Assembly (NCBI RefSeq): GCF_022387135.1
Contig: NZ_CP092462.1
Span: 2,232,001-2,296,000, forward strand
Direction: 5' to 3'
Source: Comamonas sp. B21-038
GTDB lineage: Bacteria > Pseudomonadota > Gammaproteobacteria > Burkholderiales > Burkholderiaceae_C
Length of the DNA: 64,000 bases
Of this stretch, positions 52,188 through 59,762 are shown in pieces (positions within the stretch are counted from its first letter, which is position 1; every line of letters starts with the position of its first letter). A program made the position numbers and the translations under genes. Below the pieces are notes generated by a model, which had not been told where the DNA came from, ran no database searches, and saw nothing but the letters and a program-made list of their open reading frames with translations.

Positions 52188-52780
52188 TGGGCACCCTCTA
52201 CAGCGACATCCCCAGCTGGATGCACCGGCTGCCTGCCGGGCTCAAGCTCCTGCTGCTGGCCTTGAGCAGTATCGCCCTGTTGGCGCTCAGTGATCTGCGC
52301 CTGCAAGCGCTGGCCTTTGCGGCGATTGTCTTGTTGTACGCCAGCCTGGGCGCAGCCTCCCGCCCCACGCGCCGGCTGGTAGTGGTGGCCGTTATGGCGT
52401 CTGCGCTGGTAGGCGGCCTGCATGCGGCGACCGGCCAGCCCTGGCTGGGCCTGGCCAGCGGCCTGCGCCTGGTCAGCACGACGATGCTGGGCGCGATGCT
52501 GACGGCGACCACCCGTTTTGGCGATCTGCTGGGTGTGGCCGAATGGCTGCTGTCGCCGCTCGCCCGCCTGGGCGTGCCGGTGGAGCGCCTGGCCTTGCAA
52601 CTGGGGCTGATGCTGCGCTTTGCCGAGCAGTTTTTTGTGCAGTGGCAGCGCCTGGCCGATGCCTACCGGGTGCGCACCGGCCGCGCAGGCGGCTGGCGTT
52701 TGCTGGCACCTCTCACCATTCATATGCTCATCACCGCCCGCAAGGTGGCCGATGCGCTGGCCATTCGTCTCAAGCTCTAG
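52187..52780 (+). CDS. bioN: Biotin ECF transporter transmembrane coupling protein
   Basis: 197 residues; ATG 52187 overlaps the last base of the bioM stop. A short cytoplasmic start is followed by 4-5 hydrophobic helices (LLLLALSSIALLALS, LQALAFAAIVLLYASLG) and the CbiQ/EcfT coupling region around QRLADAYRVRTGRAGG, whose Ala-x-x-x-Arg type motifs contact the ATPase. This short form of the T protein is typical for BioN. Confidence 0.87.
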   Translation: MGTLYSDIPSWMHRLPAGLKLLLLALSSIALLALSDLRLQALAFAAIVLLYASLGAASRPTRRLVVVAVMASALVGGLHAATGQPWLGLASGLRLVSTTMLGAMLTATTRFGDLLGVAEWLLSPLARLGVPVERLALQLGLMLRFAEQFFVQWQRLADAYRVRTGRAGGWRLLAPLTIHMLITARKVADALAIRLKL

Positions 52781-52820
52781 CAGCGCTGCGCCCTCATCCC
52801 CTTTTTTGAAAGACACGGAC

Positions 52821-53423
52821 ATGCCTATGACCTCCGAGCACCGCCCCGAAACCCGCGCTCAGCGCATAGCCCTGGTGGCGCTGTTTGCCGCGCTGATGGC
52901 CGCTTTTGGCCTGATTCCCAAAATCGATCTGCCGTTGGGCGTGCCGATTACCGCGCAGACGATGGGCGTGATGCTGGCCGGCTGCATGCTGGGAGCCGCG
53001 ATGGGCTTCCAGGCCCTTTTGCTGTTTCTCGCGGCGGTCGCGCTGGGCCTGCCGTTGCTGTCGGGCGGCCGGGGTGGCATGGGCGTGTTTTTCCTGCCTT
53101 CCGCAGGCTATCTCCTCTCCTACCCGCTGGCCGCTGCGGTTGCCGGGCTGGTCATGCGCAGCTTGGCCGGCACCGGCCCGTCATCGCCCATGCGGCTGGC
53201 CACTTGTGCCTTTGTGGCCTCGGTGCTGGGCGGAATCGTGGTCGTCCATGTGTTTGGGGTGCTGGGCCTGATGCTGCTGGCCAAGCTGAGCTTTGTGCAG
53301 GCGGCATTAGGCACCCTGGTGTTTGTGCCGGGGGATCTGGTCAAGTGCGTGCTGGTGGCACTGATGGTGCACACGGTGGCGCGCGGCCTGCCCGACTGGC
53401 GCTTTGGCGGGCGCCGCCTGTGA
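52821..53423 (+). CDS. bioY: Biotin ECF transporter substrate-binding protein
   Basis: 200 residues from ATG 52821 (ATG 52827 also possible). Six hydrophobic segments. BioY family motifs: GVPITAQTMGVMLAGCMLG and LPLLSGGRGGMGVFFLPSAG, ending with VPGDLVKCVLVALMV. It binds biotin with high affinity and can function alone or with bioMN. The stop overlaps the next gene (GTGA), so the acyl-CoA ligase gene is translated together with the importer. Confidence 0.92.
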   Translation: MPMTSEHRPETRAQRIALVALFAALMAAFGLIPKIDLPLGVPITAQTMGVMLAGCMLGAAMGFQALLLFLAAVALGLPLLSGGRGGMGVFFLPSAGYLLSYPLAAAVAGLVMRSLAGTGPSSPMRLATCAFVASVLGGIVVVHVFGVLGLMLLAKLSFVQAALGTLVFVPGDLVKCVLVALMVHTVARGLPDWRFGGRRL

Positions 53424-54916
53424 GCGGCTCGCAAGCGCCATCGGCCCCGCTGGCCGGCTGGCAACGCCTGGTGCATGGCCCGCTGGCCCATTGGGCCCAG
53501 CAGCGGCCCGATGCCATTGCCATCGATGACGGCCAGCAACGCATCCGCTTTGCTCATCTGCATGCCGCCGTGCAGCAACACGCCCAGGCCCTGGAGGCCC
53601 AGAATGCCCCCCACACCCGCTTGCTGGATGCCAGCCAGCCGCCGGCAGCGCTGATCACCGATTTTTTGGCCACCAATGCCAGCGGCCGCTGCGCGGCGCT
53701 GGGCGACAGGGCCTGGTCACCCGCACAGCAAGCGCAGGCGCAGCAATGGATTGATGCGCTGGCCGCCACGCCACGCAGCGATGATCATGGCGATGCCGCA
53801 CTGCAACCTTTCTACATTGGCTTTACCTCGGGCAGCACGGGCCTGCCCAAGGGCTTCAGGCGCCACCACCAGTCCTGGAGCGAGAGCTTTCGCGTCTGCG
53901 TGGACAGCTTTGGCCAGGCCGCGAACAGCTGCGTGATGGCGCCAGGCAGCCTGTCGCATTCGCTGTTTTTGTTTGGTGCGGTGCAAGGCATCTGGACGGG
54001 TGGCGGCACGCAGCTGCAACCGCGCTTTTCTGCCAGCCAGTGCCTGGCCACGTTGCGCCAGCAGGCGACGCCCTGCCTCGTCGCCGTGCCCAGCCAGTTG
54101 CTTGTGATGCTGCAGCTGGCCGAGCGCCGCGCGCTGGCGCCGATCACCTCGCTGGCGCTGCTGATGATCAGCGGTGCGCGCTGGATGCGCCAGCACACGC
54201 CGGCGCTGCAGGCGCTGTTCCCGAACGCCCGGATTGTGGAGTTCTATGGCGCTTCCGAGGCGAGCTTTATCGCCTGGATGGACGCCCACGCGGACACCGC
54301 ACCGCAAGTGGTGGGCCGGCCCTTCAGCAATGTGCAGTTGCAGATCCGCGATGCCAGGCTGCAGCCGCTGCCCCACGGCGAGGTGGGCACCATCTGGCTG
54401 CGCAGCCCCATGCTGTTTACCGACTATGTGGGCGCGCAGGCGGATGCGACGGCTGCACTGCGCGATGGCGAATGGCTCAGCGTACGCGACATGGGCAGCC
54501 TCGATGCGCAAGGCATGCTGACCCTGGTGGGGCGCGAGAAGCGCATGATCGTCACCCAGGGAAAGAACCTGTTCCCCGAAGAGGTGGAGGCGGTGCTCTG
54601 CGAGCACCCGCGCGTGGCTGCGGCATCGGTGCATGGCGTCGACGATGCGCTGCGCGGCAAGCAGGTCTGGGTGGCGCTGCAATTGCGTGACGATACTCCC
54701 ACATTGCCTGCGCAGGCGCCATTGCAGCCGCTGGCCGATGCCGCGCTGGCCCGCGAGCTGGCCGAGTGGTGCCGCAGCCGGCTGGAAGCACACAAGTGCC
54801 CACGCCGCTGGTTCAGCGCCGCGCCCTGGCCCCAGACGGCCAGCGGCAAGACGGACCACCCCAGGCTCGCACAATGGCTGGCAGCAGCACTGCCCAGTGC
54901 CGACAAAACCGCTTGA
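53420..54916 (+). CDS. AMP-dependent acyl-CoA ligase linked to biotin importer
   Basis: 498 residues from GTG 53420, overlapping the bioY stop. ANL-superfamily motifs: phosphate loop FTSGSTGLPKGF, EFYGASEASFI (A5), VRDMGSLDAQGMLTLVGREK (A7/A8) and the C-terminal catalytic lysine in TASGKTDHPRL. The region before the phosphate loop is shorter than in most family members. It would adenylate a carboxylic acid and make a CoA thioester. Given bioMNY and the thiolase, candidate substrates are biotin or its side-chain acids (degradation), or pimelate-like precursors (synthesis). Confidence 0.85.
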   Translation: MSGSQAPSAPLAGWQRLVHGPLAHWAQQRPDAIAIDDGQQRIRFAHLHAAVQQHAQALEAQNAPHTRLLDASQPPAALITDFLATNASGRCAALGDRAWSPAQQAQAQQWIDALAATPRSDDHGDAALQPFYIGFTSGSTGLPKGFRRHHQSWSESFRVCVDSFGQAANSCVMAPGSLSHSLFLFGAVQGIWTGGGTQLQPRFSASQCLATLRQQATPCLVAVPSQLLVMLQLAERRALAPITSLALLMISGARWMRQHTPALQALFPNARIVEFYGASEASFIAWMDAHADTAPQVVGRPFSNVQLQIRDARLQPLPHGEVGTIWLRSPMLFTDYVGAQADATAALRDGEWLSVRDMGSLDAQGMLTLVGREKRMIVTQGKNLFPEEVEAVLCEHPRVAAASVHGVDDALRGKQVWVALQLRDDTPTLPAQAPLQPLADAALARELAEWCRSRLEAHKCPRRWFSAAPWPQTASGKTDHPRLAQWLAAALPSADKTA

Positions 54917-54930
54917 TCGCGCGCGCTACC

Positions 54931-56124
54931 ATGCCCAACCCACCCGTCTTTATCGCCAGCCATGCGCGCAGCGCCGTGGTGCCGGTGGGCGGCGCGTTCA
55001 AGCATCTGCACACGCATGAGATTGCCGCGCCTGTGCTGCAAGGCCTGCTGCAACGCGCCGGGCTGACGGCAGATGCTGTGGATGCCGTCGTGCTGGGCAA
55101 CGCCTTGGGTGCTGGTGGCAACCCGGCACGCATGCTGGCGCTGGCGGGCCAGCTGCCGCTGCACTGCGCCGCCTACTCGGTCGATACACAGTGCTGCGCC
55201 GGGCTCGACGCCATCGCGCTGGGCGCCAGCCTGGTCGCCAGCGGCCAGGCCGAGGTGGTGGTGGCCGGCGGTGCTGAGGCCTGGAGCCGTGCCCCCATCC
55301 GCGCGGCCCGCCCCTTGCAAGCCGGGGACAGCGCCGTGCCGTATGAGCGCCCGCCGTTTGCCCCTCCACCGCATGAGGACCCGGATCTGCTGCTGGCCGC
55401 CGCCCGCTATGCCGCCAGTGCGGGTTACAGCCGCGCCGTACAAGACGGCTATGCGGCCGCCAGCCATGCACGTGCGCTGGCAAGCGCTGCGGTGATGGCG
55501 CAAGAGATCATTCCCGTGGCGGGTGTCGTGCAAGACCCCTTTCCGCGCGCCTTGAGCCAGCGCCAGCTGGACCGCATGCCGGTGGTAGCGCAGACCGATG
55601 CCAGCCTTGCCGATGAGGCGCGCCGCGCGCATGCCGTCAGCACGGTCGCCATCTCCCCCAAGGCCGACGCAGCGGCGCTGGTGCTGCTGGTCAGCGAAGC
55701 GGCCTGCCGCCGCTGGCGCGTGCAGCCCAGCGCGCAATGGCTGGGCCACCGGTCGCAGGGCGGCTCCCCTGCGATGCCCTTGGTGCTGGCTTTTGACGCT
55801 GCGCAGGCCTTGCTGCAGCGCCAGGGAGTGTCCTGGCCGCAGCTGGCTGCCATCGAGTTGCATGACGCCTTTGCGGTACAAGGCCTGCAATGGCAGGCGC
55901 TGCTGCAAGACCAGGATGCGGATGCCAGCCTCCTGAACCGCCATGGCAGCGGCATTGCACGCGGCCACCCGATTGGGGCATCGGCCGCTGTCGCGTTGGT
56001 CCGCGTATTGGCTGATTTGCAGGCAACGGCGGGCACATCTGCCGCCCTCGGGCTTGCTGCCGCCGCCGGTGCCGGTGGCCTGGGCAGCGCGGCCCTGGTG
56101 CGCCAGGCGCCGCTGCTATATTGA
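54931..56124 (+). CDS. Thiolase-family acyltransferase lacking the second catalytic cysteine
   Basis: 397 residues. The nucleophile is C89 in DTQCCAGLDA. The Asn-Glu-Ala-Phe loop of standard thiolases is HDAFAVQ here, as in SCP2-type thiolases, and the His loop is GSGIARGHPIGASAA. The C-terminal Cys-Gly-Gly-Gly block is replaced by LAAAAGAGGLGSAA, so the acid/base cysteine is missing. It may still condense or bind acyl-CoA but a full reversible thiolysis is questionable. Encoded 14 bp after the ligase and presumably acting on its product. Confidence 0.82.
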   Translation: MPNPPVFIASHARSAVVPVGGAFKHLHTHEIAAPVLQGLLQRAGLTADAVDAVVLGNALGAGGNPARMLALAGQLPLHCAAYSVDTQCCAGLDAIALGASLVASGQAEVVVAGGAEAWSRAPIRAARPLQAGDSAVPYERPPFAPPPHEDPDLLLAAARYAASAGYSRAVQDGYAAASHARALASAAVMAQEIIPVAGVVQDPFPRALSQRQLDRMPVVAQTDASLADEARRAHAVSTVAISPKADAAALVLLVSEAACRRWRVQPSAQWLGHRSQGGSPAMPLVLAFDAAQALLQRQGVSWPQLAAIELHDAFAVQGLQWQALLQDQDADASLLNRHGSGIARGHPIGASAAVALVRVLADLQATAGTSAALGLAAAAGAGGLGSAALVRQAPLLY

Positions 56125-56128
56125 CCGG

Positions 56129-57322
56129 ATGCTCAGCACCTTAGCCATTGCCAACTACCGCTCCTTGCGCCAACTGCTGGTGCCCCTGGGGCAGATTACC
56201 GTCATCACCGGGCCCAACGGCAGCGGCAAAAGCAGCGTCTACAAGGCCCTGCGCCTGCTGGCCGATATCGCCCATGGCGGCGTGGTGCGCTCGCTGGTGC
56301 GCGAGGGCGGGCTGGCGTCGACACTGTGGGCCGGGCCGGAAGAAATCACCGCACGCATGCGCCGTGGCGACGTACCGGTGCAAGGCACGGTGCGGCGCAA
56401 ACCGGTGCAGCTGCAGTTGGGTTTCGCGTCGGATGAAGACGGCTTCGGCTACGCGATCGATATTGGCATGCCCACGCCCTCGACGATTCTCAAAGCATTT
56501 GCACATGACCCGGAGATCAAGCACGAAGCGCTCTGGGCTGGGCCGCTGTGGCGCCCGAGCGCCACCTTGGTGGAACGCCAGGCCGCACAACTGCGGTTGC
56601 GCGGAGGTGGCCGCAGTGCAGCGAGCTGGTTGCCGGTGGAGCGCCCTGTCCCGCGCTGGGCCAGCATGCTGACCGAGTTTGTCGATCCGGTTGCCGCGCC
56701 GGAGATGCTGACGGTGCGCGAGCAACTGCGCTCCTGGCGTTTTTACGACCATTTCCGCAGCGATGTGGATGCCCCTGCCCGCCAGCCGCAGCTGGGCACC
56801 TACACGCCGGTGCTCAGCAACGATGGCGCGGACTTGGCCGCCGCATGGGAAACCATCACCGCCATTGGCGACCATGAGGCGCTGATGGCGGCCGTGGACG
56901 ATGCCTTTGCCGGCGCCAAGATCTCCGTGCACCAGGATGGCAGCCGCCTGGCGCTGCTGATGCACCAGCCCGGCCTGCTGCGCCCGCTGCAAACCAATGA
57001 GCTGTCGGACGGCACCTTGCGCTATCTGCTATGGATTGCCGCGCTGCTGACGCCGCGCCCGCCACAGATGCTGGTACTCAACGAGCCGGAAACCAGCCTG
57101 CACCCCGATCTGCTGCCCGCGCTGGGCCGCCTGGTCGCCCTGGCTGCGCGCCAGACCCAGGTGATCGTCGTCACACACGCCAACCGCCTGCTGGCCGCGC
57201 TGGAAGATGCCGCCGCCGAGCTGGACTACCAGGCCATCCATTTGGAAAAGAACCTGGGCGAGACCCATATCGCCAATATCCCGGCCAGCGAGCTACCGCG
57301 CTGGCAATGGCATGAGCGCTAG
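56129..57322 (+). CDS. AAA-family ATPase, ABC/OLD-like (AAA_21)
   Basis: 397 residues, four bases after the thiolase stop. N-terminal IANYRSLRQLLVPLGQITV leads into Walker A GPNGSGKSS (residues ~29-37). The C-terminal half has NELSDGTLRYLLWIAALLTP (signature-like), LVLNEPETSLHPDLLP (Walker B with following His) and VIVVTHANRLL. This is the layout of the AAA_21/RecF-like group in which OLD nucleases and retron or abortive-infection ATPases occur, but no TOPRIM domain follows. Cellular role unknown. Confidence 0.82.
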   Translation: MLSTLAIANYRSLRQLLVPLGQITVITGPNGSGKSSVYKALRLLADIAHGGVVRSLVREGGLASTLWAGPEEITARMRRGDVPVQGTVRRKPVQLQLGFASDEDGFGYAIDIGMPTPSTILKAFAHDPEIKHEALWAGPLWRPSATLVERQAAQLRLRGGGRSAASWLPVERPVPRWASMLTEFVDPVAAPEMLTVREQLRSWRFYDHFRSDVDAPARQPQLGTYTPVLSNDGADLAAAWETITAIGDHEALMAAVDDAFAGAKISVHQDGSRLALLMHQPGLLRPLQTNELSDGTLRYLLWIAALLTPRPPQMLVLNEPETSLHPDLLPALGRLVALAARQTQVIVVTHANRLLAALEDAAAELDYQAIHLEKNLGETHIANIPASELPRWQWHER

Positions 57323-57336
57323 CCAGACGCTCGGCC

Positions 57337-58041
57337 TCAGTCCAGCCGTTGGAAGTACGCGTCGAGCTCGGCACGGGCCGTCAATGTCCGGTTCACTGCG
57401 GCAGCGGTATCCTCGTAGCCCAGCGCCATGCCGCAGACCACGGTTTGCGTGGCGGGTAGCGCCAGCGCATCGCGGATCAGGCCCGGGTAGGAGGCCATGG
57501 CCCCAATGGCACAGGTCGCCAAGCCGCGTGACTGGGCCGCCAGCATCAGGCCGTAGATGGCCATGCCCAGATCCATATAGCCGCCCGGCCCAAAGCCGCT
57601 GTCGATGGTGATGATGAGGGCCACCGGTGCATCAAAAAAGCGAAAGTTGCGCCCGAACTGCGCGCCCCGCCCCGCTGCATCGCCCCGCTCCACCCCCAGC
57701 GCACCATACAAAGCCTGGGCGGCTGCGACCTGGCGCTTGCGCAGCGACAGCGGCAGTGGGTTGGGGAAATAACCGTAATCCTCCGCCTCTTGGGCGCCCG
57801 CCTCATAGGCCTGCTGCAGACGGCTGGTGAGCTGTTCGCGCCGCGCGCCGCACACCTGCCAGAAGTAGCCAGGCTGCAAATTGGCGCCACTGGGCGCGCG
57901 CCGCGCTTCCTGCAGGCAATCGCGCAGCAACGCATCGGCCACCGGCTGCGAGGTAAAACCGCGCACCGAACGGCGCAGCTGTGCGCTGTGGGGTGATGCT
58001 GATGCGGTTCGGATAAGAGATGGAGACAGGGGCTTGTTCAT
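57337..58041 (-). CDS. Nitroreductase family protein
   Basis: 234 residues from ATG 58041; the upstream in-frame extension overlaps the divergent transporter gene. FMN-binding motifs: RRSVRGFTSQPVADALL (start of fold), ARRAPSGANLQPGYFW, the dimer loop and GLATCAIGAMASYPGLI, ending in VCGMALGYEDTAAAVN. Typical of NfnB/NfsB-like FMN oxidoreductases, which reduce nitro groups, quinones or flavins with NAD(P)H. Divergent from the ion transporter at 58178, 136 bp apart. Confidence 0.87.
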   Translation of the reverse strand: MNKPLSPSLIRTASASPHSAQLRRSVRGFTSQPVADALLRDCLQEARRAPSGANLQPGYFWQVCGARREQLTSRLQQAYEAGAQEAEDYGYFPNPLPLSLRKRQVAAAQALYGALGVERGDAAGRGAQFGRNFRFFDAPVALIITIDSGFGPGGYMDLGMAIYGLMLAAQSRGLATCAIGAMASYPGLIRDALALPATQTVVCGMALGYEDTAAAVNRTLTARAELDAYFQRLD

Positions 58042-58177
58042 GGCAGTGGCCGCCATTGTAGTGAATGGGCTCCTGAATTTGCCATCCAGCCGCGTTGAGG
58101 CGCGCAGGCAGCACCGACTTGCAGCACAATCCATCCACTTCTCCGCCGTGCCGGAGTGTTTTTCCTCGGCGACCGCT

Positions 58178-59302
58178 ATGACGACCTCCTCTCCCTCTTC
58201 TGACTCGCCGCAAGACGCCCCCAGCGGCAATATGCTGCTCTGGATTTTGTTGGCGCTGGCGATAGGTTTCGCCGCCTGGCAGCCGCGCAGCCCGCAGGCG
58301 ACCATGGCGCTGGTCGATTGGCAGACCATTGGCGCGTTGGCGGGCCTGTTGGCGATCACCCAGGCCGTCGAGCGCAGCGGCATGCTGCAAGCCACCGCGC
58401 AGCGGCTGCTGACACGGGTATCGACCTTGCGCGGCCTGGCGCTGCTGCTCACCGCAACGGCTGCCCTGCTCTCGGCCTTGGTGACCAACGATGTCAGCCT
58501 CTTCCTGCTGGTGCCGCTGACGGCGGTGCTGGCCGCCCAGGCCCATTTGCCATTGGCGCGGCTGGTGGTGCTGCAGGCCTTGGCGGTGAATGCCGGCTCC
58601 GCCCTCACCCCCATCGGCAACCCGCAAAACCTCTACCTCTGGCACCGCTCTGGCGAGAGCTTTCTGGGCTTTATGGCGATGATGGGCCCGACCGTGGCCA
58701 TCATGCTGGCCTGGGTCTTTGTGGCAGTGTGGTGGCTGGTGCCACGCACGGCCATCACCCTCAAGCCAGCGGCAGCACCCACCGCTGTGCAGCCCCGTTT
58801 GCTGACCATGGCGGTGCTGCTGTTTGTGGTCTTTGTCATCGCGCTGGAGCGCCACTGGACCCTGGCCGGCCTGGGCCTGGTGTTTGGCGTGTTTGCACTG
58901 GCAGCACCGCGGGTGCTGCGCGGCGTGGACTGGGCCTTGCTGGCCACCATTGCGCTGATGTTTGTGGTGCTGCGCCAGGTAGCAGAGTTGCCCGCCATGC
59001 AAACGCTGCTGCTGCAGTGGCCGATTGCCGAGGGCTGGCGCGCCTACCTGGCCGCCATTGTGGCCTCACAAGTCATCAGCAATGTGCCGGCCACCATCTT
59101 GCTGGACGGCACCGTACGCGACCTGCCCGCCCTGGCCGCTGGCGTGAGCGTCGGCGGCTTTGGCTGCGTGCTGGGCTCGCTGGCCAACCTAATCGCGCTG
59201 CGCCTGGCCCGGCTGCCCAATGGTTTGTGGGAGTTTCATCGCATCAGCATTCCGTTTTTGCTGGTGTGCGCGGCCTCGGCGGCGTTGTTGCGCTTGGGGT
59301 GA
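58178..59302 (+). CDS. SLC13/ArsB-like ion transporter
   Basis: 374 residues from ATG 58178. About ten hydrophobic segments. SLC13/NhaD/ArsB hallmark loops: ALVTNDVSLFLLVPLTAVL and, in the second half, ASQVISNVPATILLDG, with GSALTPIGNPQNLYLW in the middle. Such proteins carry dicarboxylates, sulfate, arsenite or Na+/H+. Shorter than most SLC13 proteins (about 450-500). Substrate cannot be assigned. Confidence 0.83.
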   Translation: MTTSSPSSDSPQDAPSGNMLLWILLALAIGFAAWQPRSPQATMALVDWQTIGALAGLLAITQAVERSGMLQATAQRLLTRVSTLRGLALLLTATAALLSALVTNDVSLFLLVPLTAVLAAQAHLPLARLVVLQALAVNAGSALTPIGNPQNLYLWHRSGESFLGFMAMMGPTVAIMLAWVFVAVWWLVPRTAITLKPAAAPTAVQPRLLTMAVLLFVVFVIALERHWTLAGLGLVFGVFALAAPRVLRGVDWALLATIALMFVVLRQVAELPAMQTLLLQWPIAEGWRAYLAAIVASQVISNVPATILLDGTVRDLPALAAGVSVGGFGCVLGSLANLIALRLARLPNGLWEFHRISIPFLLVCAASAALLRLG

Positions 59303-59672
59303 TAAAGCGTTTAACCTTTATACCGAGTCATTCAGAAAGCGTCGCAATTCGCGATTGCTGGGCTTTCGCCTTTGCGGAGCTCATGCGGCCGCCTGCGGGT
59401 TTGGTGACGCGAAGACCTGTCTCAACTTCGCAAGCCTTTAGGACAGTAAAGTGCGTAAATCTCTTGCTCCGTTCTATCGGAATAACGAGCTGCTTTGTTG
59501 ACCAAACGACCGGCCCGAACATGCGGCTTTCTGGGCCCTTGCTGAGTTAACTCGTCTAGCTTCTTGATGCCCTTATCGAGAACTGAGGTCTCTATCGAGA
59601 TTCCGACTGCTGATACATCGGTGATATGGCGTACCGAATAAAAAAGGCCCACAAATATGCGTGAGCACATGC
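59303..59672. other. Noncoding region at the left side of the AT-rich island
   Basis: About 370 bp downstream of the transporter gene, lower in GC than the left-hand genes. A minus-strand frame (59422-59703) exists but starts with TTG, has no ribosome site and runs across the protease terminator, so I do not count it as a gene. It marks the transition to the foreign-looking segment. Confidence 0.5.
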
Positions 59673-59694
59673 AAAAGGCCCGCCGAAGCGAGCC
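59673..59694 (-). terminator. Rho-independent terminator of the subtilase gene
   Basis: On the minus strand GGCUCGC-UUCG-GCGGGCC forms a 7-bp stem (one G-U pair) capped by a stable UUCG tetraloop, followed by UUUU. It is 69 bp after the protease stop codon at 59763. Confidence 0.75.
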
Positions 59695-59762
59695 TCGAGA
59701 CAATGAATAAGAATTAAAGAATCACAGAATTGCTCGTCAGATTCCACGTTTCCATCGACATG

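Noticed and set aside
59422-59703. 93-codon minus-strand frame
   Set aside because: Starts with TTG, lies across the protease terminator and has no ribosome site; only a chance resemblance (VRHITD/VRHISD) to the protease prodomain.
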